Assembly: GCA_025093985.1 (NCBI GenBank)
Contig: JACAAK010000001.1
Location: 124,001 to 188,000 of the forward strand
DNA: 64,000 bases
DNA from: Calvatia gigantea
Taxonomy: Eukaryota; Basidiomycota; Agaricomycetes; Agaricales; Lycoperdaceae
Direction: 5' to 3'
Shown: piece after piece, positions 57,501-64,000 of the stretch
Numbering within the stretch: position 1 is the stretch's first letter
Layout: each line of letters starts with the position of its first letter
Made by a program: the position numbers and the translations under genes
The notes under the pieces: generated by a model
Database searches by the model: none
What the model saw: only the letters and a program-made list of their open reading frames with translations
Told to the model about the DNA's origin: nothing

Positions 57501-59240
57501 TTTGACTCGCATTCCGGAGAGGTTCTCTAATGCGCTGATTAGCTGGATCAGTTTTTCCGAAGCCTCAGACTTCTTTCGAAGGAGGACTACGTGTGCGTGA
57601 GAAGAGAAGTCGTCGAGGAACGTCATTGCCCATTTATATTTATGGTAGCTAATGATGGGCAGTTCCAGCAAGTCTGAGTGACATAGCTCAAAGACTGCGG
57701 TGGCTCGCTTGGAGTTAATCGGGAAGGGGTTATTATGCATTTTCCCCTTGGCACAGCCGTCGCAAATGCCTTTCCGAGTTGATGGCGCGGGAATCGACGC
57801 GATGCCCTCAACGTGCTTTGGAAGCTCGGAGAGCGCGCGATCCGAAGGGTGTCCCATTCGACGATGCCAATCGATATAATCAAGTTGGCGTAATGTCAAC
57901 GCTACTGGTTTCTCCTTGCTATTTTGCAAGACATACGTGTGCACCGTATGTACGTTGTTTTTGAACAAACGATGAGGCCAGGCGGATAATACAGCTCCTC
58001 CTGATTTATCACGGATGGTGGTCCCTTTAACGGTTGCCTCTAGAACATAGCCGTTCCGAAGAATCTGGCCTGAGGACATTAACCGTTCTGTGATTTCTTT
58101 GATGTAAAAGACCGGCGCAATACATGAAGTAGCGCTCCTGGACTTTCCCTTGTCTGACACGTCATGCTGGAAAATCACAGACCCTCGTCCAGTCATTTCG
58201 TAAATCGGTTGCCAGCGGCTTGTATAAGCCCGAAATGGCCCATCTTAACCTCTGCGAAATCAGAGAGATAACCGGTGACATGGTACGATGCTCCAGAATC
58301 GAGGAGCCAGTCTGCGTTATTCACAGAATGTTTATTCCCTTCTTCTCGACACTTTTGGCACTGAGACAAATCACAGATGTGATATGTGATGATCTGATTA
58401 AGATCCTCGTGCTCTTCGTGGAGTTCTGACCTTAACTTGTCTGAATACTCATGGTTATTCACGGTATATGTAGCGTTCATCTTACTTTCCAGCTTAGGTT
58501 CACTAGCGGAATAAGCAGAAGGAGCAGCGCCTTGGGCGCGCTTCCAGCATACATTGCAGTGTAAAAAGTCTGTACAGCGGTGTCTACGACGAGTCCCTAC
58601 AGGAGGCGGACGACATGCTACATCTGCATAGGTGCCCCGCTCTCTTCGGCGGCCACCTGGTCGTCCCAACTCAACCTCGGAATCTCCAGGGCGTCCCGCT
58701 CTGAGGCGGACAGACCCTGCGTCTGTATCGTCCCGTCCCATCCGTTGATGGGGCTGTACATCATCTTCTGCATCAGAACAAGAATAGTAGTCAGTTGAAG
58801 GTACTGACCCACACCCTCCGTCGGAACCGTAGTCGGTGTCCGAGTCGTTGTCATCTAAGACCGACTCGAGGACTGACTCGATTTCCTTCGGTGCCTGCTT
58901 CTTCTTGAGCGGCTTGGGTTTCTTGATAATCGCCGGCTTGTTATACACAGGGGCCGGCCACGCGATCTCGTCTTCCTCCCTCGTGACGGTGGATGGATTT
59001 TTATCGACATCCATTTCGTCAAACCGCTTCCACATCTCCTCCGAACTCTCACCCGACGATGAAATGGAATTGAGACGTTTGTCCCAATTCTTTAAGGCGG
59101 TAACCTTGGCTTTCACCGAAGGTCTACGACGAGCTTCGGGTTCGGGCACAGTGATGCGCGACGCGAGTGAGTGGCATTGCTGGCTGTGGCAGCGGAGTTA
59201 ATGCAACGGGAGTATCTTTGGCTTGACCGTTGCTCTGAAG
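54106..59240 (-). mobile_element. Copia family 1, 5'-truncated reverse copy with multiple breaks
   Basis: The minus strand matches the family 1 element from the end of gag (about 59240) through pol to a complete 3' LTR (54106-54513). All pol domains are recognisable: protease LLDSGASYHVTG near 58290, integrase RTDNGGEYVN near 57480, RT YVDDVNFLG near 55540, and RNase H. It carries at least six frame changes: near 58200, 57050, 56640, a run of seven A near 56045, a run of five T near 54590, and one more. A TGA at 55701-55703 stands where family 1 has CGA. The 5' LTR and most of gag are gone. The LTR end is inserted into the family 3 fragment. Confidence 0.92.
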
Positions 59241-60834
59241 AGTCTTTTCGATTAAAGTTAGCTTAACTCACCTAATCATTACAAAGACTATTCTGTTATC
59301 AGCACAAGATCGAATTCATGTCGAAGCTGGGCATGGCGAGATATCTTCGGGTGACTCGAGGGGTAATATTTTTGATGCCGTTGAAAGCAGTAGCAGGACA
59401 TTATCAGTTGGTCAAACGGTAGTTACGCCAAGAGAGTACACCTTTGACAAACTTGGAATAAAGGTTCAGGACATTACGGTGGCAGCTGTCCAGGCATTCT
59501 TTAAAATTTGTAAACGAATTTGAGAGCCGTGATGTTGCCTCTGTCCCCGGGATTGAGAAGTGCAAAGCATTAGTAGTTTGTTATAAGACAGTGCATTGCC
59601 TAGAAGCTGACCGTTTAATACGAGTTGGACTTCTGGCCATGCTATGGGGGCATAGCTTATAACATGATGGTTTTAGAGGGCAGATAAAGCTAGTATGACA
59701 CTGTTAGAGTGCTTTTTAAACTTCACGTGCCGACCTAAATTCATGGTCTAGTTCTCATGATCGAGATATTTTTTTGTGCTTTGAGAGCACACTCCGAGAG
59801 ATTCCATGTTAAGCAAGTAGAAGTGGTCTGCAATAATGTTCGCAGCCGCACCATCAGAGGAGAAGTAACACCGTGTCAGAAGTCGGTACGGTGGATGGCG
59901 AGATCTGAACCGAACTACCACACCTACTTCAGCGAATCAACTGCCAGGCGAATTGGCTAATGATAAATCAAGTACGAAACTCAGGGGGAATAATCAATAA
60001 GTCATATTCACCAGTAGGATACAAGGGAATCCATTCAACTGAGATACGGCTTCGGCAAATCAACGGATAATCACTTGGCTATGATGCTCAAGACGACTTA
60101 CGAGAAAACGGGTTCTGCTCATAGCCTAGAGAGGAACGGGCATGGGACAGTATGAACGGGATGAGGGCCTGGTGAAATAGGGTGAATTCACCACCGGTAA
60201 TTAATAAGAGGTTTGATCCTTTCAAAAATGGCGCAGGACAGTAAGAATTTGTTACGTCTGAGATACGGGAATCTGATTAAAGTCGGGAAAGCTAGTTAGA
60301 CAATGGAGCGACCAAGGACCCAAAGTTCCTTGACAACAACCGTGACTATTCTCAAGACAGATTAGAAAAGGTCTAAAAGAGTAGGTGGGCTCGTCAATCA
60401 CAAGGAGATTGCTTGAATCCCAATGAAGTCAGTATGTGCCAGAACTAGAACCATCTCAAACATATACCAAGTTTTTGGAAAAGATCCTTAACACATCGCA
60501 TGCACATTTAACAAAGTTCCCGATATGCTCAGACTCGACGATACAAAATACACACTAACCAGTCGCCCAGACCAAATTCCAAGAAAAAGATGCTGAAGGC
60601 TAAACAACACATCATAGAATAGGCCAATGCAGGCCATTATTTGGCAAAACTTGAACCTTATGCTGAACTGCTAGGATGCCTCCTTTTTCATAACCGATAC
60701 CCAGACTGGCGTTCCAGCAAAAAACTGCCTGCATATTACATATCAATTGAAGCTTATCGGAGATAGCTGATGCATCTGTGGTCCCCTATCCTATTCCAAT
60801 CAGTGGTAGATCTTCAGAATCCCCGTTGAGATGT
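59241..60834. other. Intergenic, 1.6 kb, nothing recognised
   Basis: No coding frame above 67 codons, no motif and no match to other parts of the window was noticed. Confidence 0.4.
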
Positions 60835-61030
60835 TTTTTTCTTGTCCGGGTCACGGGTTCGTAGCAAAGGCTTTCGAGTTTACCTTGTAACTTTCGGCAA
60901 GTTTGATATGATATATATTAAGTAATAGATGACAGGTTCATCATAGTTGCATTTACTTTCTGTGTCTTTTGGGTCACATTCAGACAGCGACGGAAGCCCG
61001 GCCCAGACTTTCAAAGCATCCTGCAAGGCC
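60835..61030 (+). repeat. 3'-flank module of an E-type defensin gene, gene itself absent
   Basis: Matches 25120-25340 and 39880-40075 (TTTCTTGTCCGGGT, GCTTTCGAGTTTACC, GGAAGCCCGGCCCAGACTTT). The E-type gene that should precede it is not found upstream, while a C/D-type gene follows in opposite orientation. Confidence 0.7.
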
Positions 61031-61267
61031 GTCCAAACATGATGGAAGTCAAATTCCGGGCGAGTAAGTCAAATATTCGCGATTCTGGGAGTAGTCACGC
61101 AGAATCCAACTATCTCACTTCCACCTCACTGGCCGTTCTCGACAAGTATGGTCAGCATTCTCTTACATACGGTGACAACAAATATTGCGTTTTCGTGCTA
61201 CCAAGTCTAGGTGTTCCATTCAGCCTGGGAGCAAACTTCTCCACGGAGAAAAACGAGCGAGTGATCC

Positions 61268-61533
61268 TCAATGGTTACAGACACAGACTTGGCCTGGCGT
61301 TTACAAGCGTCAAACAAATCGCTATATGGAACGAGCACAGGCGACCTACGGTCATTGCAATATCCACCTTCGAAGCCCTGACCCTGAACTATGCAACTGA
61401 AGCTGCAAGCCGCATCGCCTGCACTGAAGATACCGCCCACCTGGCAGGAGACCTCTGTATCAGGAGTGGGGGCACCCACGACAGCGACAGCAAACCAGAT
61501 GATGAGGGTGGCAAGAGTACGAGTAAACTTCAT
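61268..61533 (-). CDS. Plectasin-like CSalphabeta defensin, copy D, intact
   Basis: Two exons, 61350-61533 and 61268-61293, with a 56-nt intron (GTAGGT to GCCAG), encode 69 residues, exactly as in copy C. Signal peptide 1-20 (core LIIWFAVAVVG) is followed by APTP. Cys30, 43, 47, 59, 65 and 67 give the same C-x12-C-x3-C-x11-C-x5-C-x-C spacing. GGYC (56-59) and VCVC are at the end. A longer upstream frame exists, but the ATG at 61533 fits the signal peptide, the TATA position and copy C. The mature peptide is acidic with one Arg. It is the least disturbed locus of the family here. Confidence 0.88.
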
Positions 61534-61585
61534 TGTGCTTTGGTACGGTTGTGTGGTTGAAGGAATATGTCTTAATTCAATACCC

Positions 61586-61593
61586 TTTTTATA
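61586..61593 (-). promoter_or_regulatory. TATA box of defensin copy D
   Basis: TATAAAAA on the minus strand lies 53 bp before ATG 61533, corresponding in position and sequence to copy C. Confidence 0.65.
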
Positions 61594-61599
61594 CCTTAC

Positions 61600-63434
61600 C
61601 TCCAGGTGAAAAGAAAGGGTGATGCGAAGGTCAAGATGTAGCGCAGTCGGCACAGAGGCAATTATCTTCGGCACTTATGAGTAGTTAGAAGAATGGAATG
61701 AACAAACGACTAGAAGTCACGCTTGAGTAGCGGACGGCCACTCAACAGCGATCGCTGAGTCCTGTTGTCTTCGGCGAGTAGGGCGCGGGCATGATGTTTT
61801 TTGTGGTCGGAAAACCAGAAGGCAGGTCACGCGAGTGTTTGTCGCAAAATGGGGTGAAGGTCCGCGGAGTGGCCCACTCGACTTGGGATAGCACGAGTAT
61901 ATTTTTTCTCCACCACCCTTGGCATTGTTGGGAACACTCCCAATATGCAATGTGGAGCACCACCTAATTCCTGTCAGAGGAGTTGTGAGCGTGCTAGAAT
62001 CTGGAATAGCAGAAGGTGTTAGTCTAAGGCCACCATAGAATGGCCCGAGTACAAAATCAGCTGTTTACTATTCCCAAAAGTCGAAAGACACTGCGTTGTT
62101 TCGCAAAGTCCAACCGTTGAGGTAGGAAATGTCGCAGCAGTTCTCCCATACTCACCAAACCGAATGAGGAATAACGCTGTCCTATTCCCATACTCTTTGC
62201 CATTGACTGTTATGGATGTCATGATTGGTGGCCGACACCGGTCGTCGGAATCCCTCCAACTAATCCTGGACCTGAGATCCAAACTCAGTTGTGGAAATCG
62301 TTCTTAGTATAAACTGACGCACCAATACTGACACAGAATCTTTATTCGCGCGGTGTTCCAAGAACATTTTCTGGCTCTTGTCGGTCATTTGATAGACTCT
62401 CTGACGTCAACGACGCTTGCCATAGAACGTTTGGTGCTGCGTCTGTTCTGACCAGAGATAACTTCTTCTGGGTGTGGACAAGAGACCCAGCGGTGTTGGC
62501 CGAGATGTAAGCGATTTTTTAATAGAACCCGGTCATCTTGCCTTTGAAAATGCACGAACTGGACGCATGGCTACCCGGGAAGAATGTATTGGACTCCGTT
62601 CCTCTTGTCTCGCGGACGCAGAGTTGTTGGTGAGATTGCAGTGCTGTTGTTCTCTACAGCCCTACCCGGACGGTGAGTGGTGGGAAGGGTGGGGTGAGGC
62701 GCCGAACACCAATCTGACAACACAAAGCGGGACTAAGCCGCAACAGTGGACGGGGATGGCGGCAGAAGTGATTGCTCTGGACGGCATGAACCTGTAGGAT
62801 TTCAATCTTGTCCTCTCTTCTCTATTCCTTACCTCGAAACCTGAAATCCCTTCTATTCGCGAACGAAAACTTACGAACGCTGATAGAAACTGCCCGAACC
62901 CCTACCATCCGTCGAAAACTTACGTTAACCATCTCATGAGGGGGCTGCCTCGTTCATTCTGACGGGACTGGTGGTCGGTCAGGGTCCGTAGGTTAACTAA
63001 ATTTGGAATAGCGCGATTCCGGTCACCCCTTGGCCTAACGGCAACGTTTGTTTGGCCCTTCACCCTATGACCACAGAAACGCAAGCGAGAAACCACTACT
63101 ACAATCTAATTGTTAGCCAAAACTGTGTCTGTGTTAAGGATTGATCGTGCGATTTGTAAAATCTGACTCCATGAAGCCACAGTGCAACGGGATCAAAAAG
63201 GGGTTGCCGGCCACTAGGGTTTGCCATTCTGTTTGTGAGTTCTCGTCTCCGGTTTGTGTGTGCTTCTGCTGGTTTTGCTTAGAAAACCATATAATATTGT
63301 TGAGCGTTACAACTTCGATGACGCTTCTTATCCATTACTGCCGAGAACTTGCCTTTCGACGTTTAACCAACCAGTGGAATACTACCTGAAGTGTCCTTCA
63401 TTGTCATAGGGAATAATATACGTTCCTAAACGAC
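61600..63434. other. Spacer of the D block, no gene
   Basis: Collinear with the C-block spacers (41040-41280, 42150-42600, 48460-50087). A plus-strand frame at 62474-62797 (107 codons) has no motif and no counterpart frame in the C block, so I do not call it. Confidence 0.5.
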
Positions 63435-64000
63435 CTACGCCTTCTCAATGGACGTTGGAAAGTGGAACAAATCCGTAGGATCCACCATTGCTTTCAACCG
63501 CTGGAGGCGGCCATAGTGCTGGCCAAAGTACAAATGTTGCCCTGCCGCCATAATCAGCCTCGCAGATCTCCTGATGCTTGGCACTTACAGTTTTGCAACC
63601 TATTGTCAAGATAATTGGGGTATGCGCTGCAAGGAAATCTGGTATGTAACGTCTCCACGAACTTGACTTCTCAGTGCTCACCTGTAACCCCAGTTTGGCG
63701 GGTTATTCCTGATTATGCTGTCAACCATCCCTTGGAATATGTGTGTAAGTACGATTTCCTGCAGTATCCGAGTCAGGTCAAACCAACTTACCGTCAATGA
63801 ACGAGAACCCAGATTGCGGGAATGGAGGCTCAGTGCTAGACGTAAACCCATAAAATTGAATAAGGAATAGCGCATTCCTGTTGGCGAATGCCGTGCTGTC
63901 GAGCGGCACAGCGTTGACGACCGATCCAGGGCCTCCGAATTCCTCGACTTCAATGAACCAATTCTGCACGGGAGGCTGAAATGAATTCGAATGCCCCTTC
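63435..64000 (-). CDS. FAD-linked oxidoreductase (berberine-bridge type), C-terminal part, runs off the window
   Basis: Flavoenzyme family that oxidises sugars, alcohols or alkaloid-like substrates, usually secreted. Visible exons end with HYGRLQRLKAMVDPTDLFHF and stop TAG 63435-63437. Before that come an exon with YPN and LDN residues and one with NNPPNWGYR. The exon at 63778-63969 has WFIEVEEFGGPGSVVN, TAFANRNALFLIQF and PPFPQSGFSF. Introns of usual length separate them and no frame break is seen, unlike the C-block copy. The FAD-binding domain and flavin-attachment residues lie beyond 64000. The neighbour of defensin D in both duplicated blocks is this gene. Confidence 0.78.

Larger units (their letters stand above)
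60835..64000. repeat. Segmental duplication, D block (partner 39880-50848)
   Basis: Collinear with the C block: E-type 3' flank, minus-strand defensin, upstream spacer, then BBE oxidoreductase. The C block has the same order but is stretched by the family 2 copia, the 391-bp repeat and the family 3 fragment. The D block is uninterrupted and runs out of the window. Confidence 0.8.

Noticed and set aside
62474..62797. 107-codon plus-strand frame in the D-block spacer
   Set aside because: No motif, and the collinear C-block sequence near 48500-48900 does not keep the frame open.
1..64000. CRISPR arrays, bacterial operons or prophage
   Set aside because: No regularly spaced short repeats, no ribosome-binding-site patterns and no phage genes; the sequence is eukaryotic.

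Overview
The window looks like nuclear DNA of a filamentous basidiomycete, probably an Agaricomycete. The signs are short GT-AG introns (about 50-70 nt), a BCS1-like AAA ATPase with fungal insertions, two NACHT (fungal NLR-type) genes, berberine-bridge-type FAD oxidoreductases, an Arf-like GTPase with a C-terminal extension, plectasin-like secreted defensins and several Ty1/copia retrotransposons primed by half of initiator tRNA-Met. No prokaryotic features are seen.

Left part (1-12000): the C-terminal three quarters of phosphoribosylformylglycinamidine synthase (+), a decayed acyl-CoA/AMP ligase (-), tRNA-Thr(AGT), an Arf-family GTPase gene (-) and a multi-exon BCS1-like ATPase (-). Nearly every host gene carries single-base frame changes. 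Either real pseudogenes or unpolished long-read sequence would explain this, and the window alone cannot decide between them.

Middle part (12000-31400): a broken defensin gene, a NACHT gene (+), a secreted beta-lactamase-fold serine hydrolase (-), a second NACHT gene (-), an intact defensin precursor (+), a serine-hydrolase remnant, an unrecognised multi-exon gene (+), a fold-back element with 355-bp arms, a second broken defensin and a small unknown gene.

Right part (31400-64000): retrotransposon territory. Copia family 1 is complete at 31806-39616 (408-bp LTRs, CCCCC target duplication), with a 5'-truncated reverse copy at 54106-59240. Copia family 2 is complete at 42822-47991 (363-bp LTRs, CGGCC target duplication). 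A third copia fragment lies at 50849-54105. Between them sit two intact defensin genes (40517-40782 and 61268-61533) inside a segmental duplication that also carries the 3' part of an FAD oxidoreductase.

Main discovery: a dispersed family of six-cysteine (CSalphabeta, plectasin-like) secreted peptides, with three intact genes and at least three broken ones. They share one gene architecture: a signal peptide, one 56-57 nt intron, and a last exon coding for the final Cys-X-Cys. Second discovery: the young family 1 copia element carries, inside its gag region, a 1-kb copy of host DNA that includes the unoccupied version of the site in which the element itself now sits.
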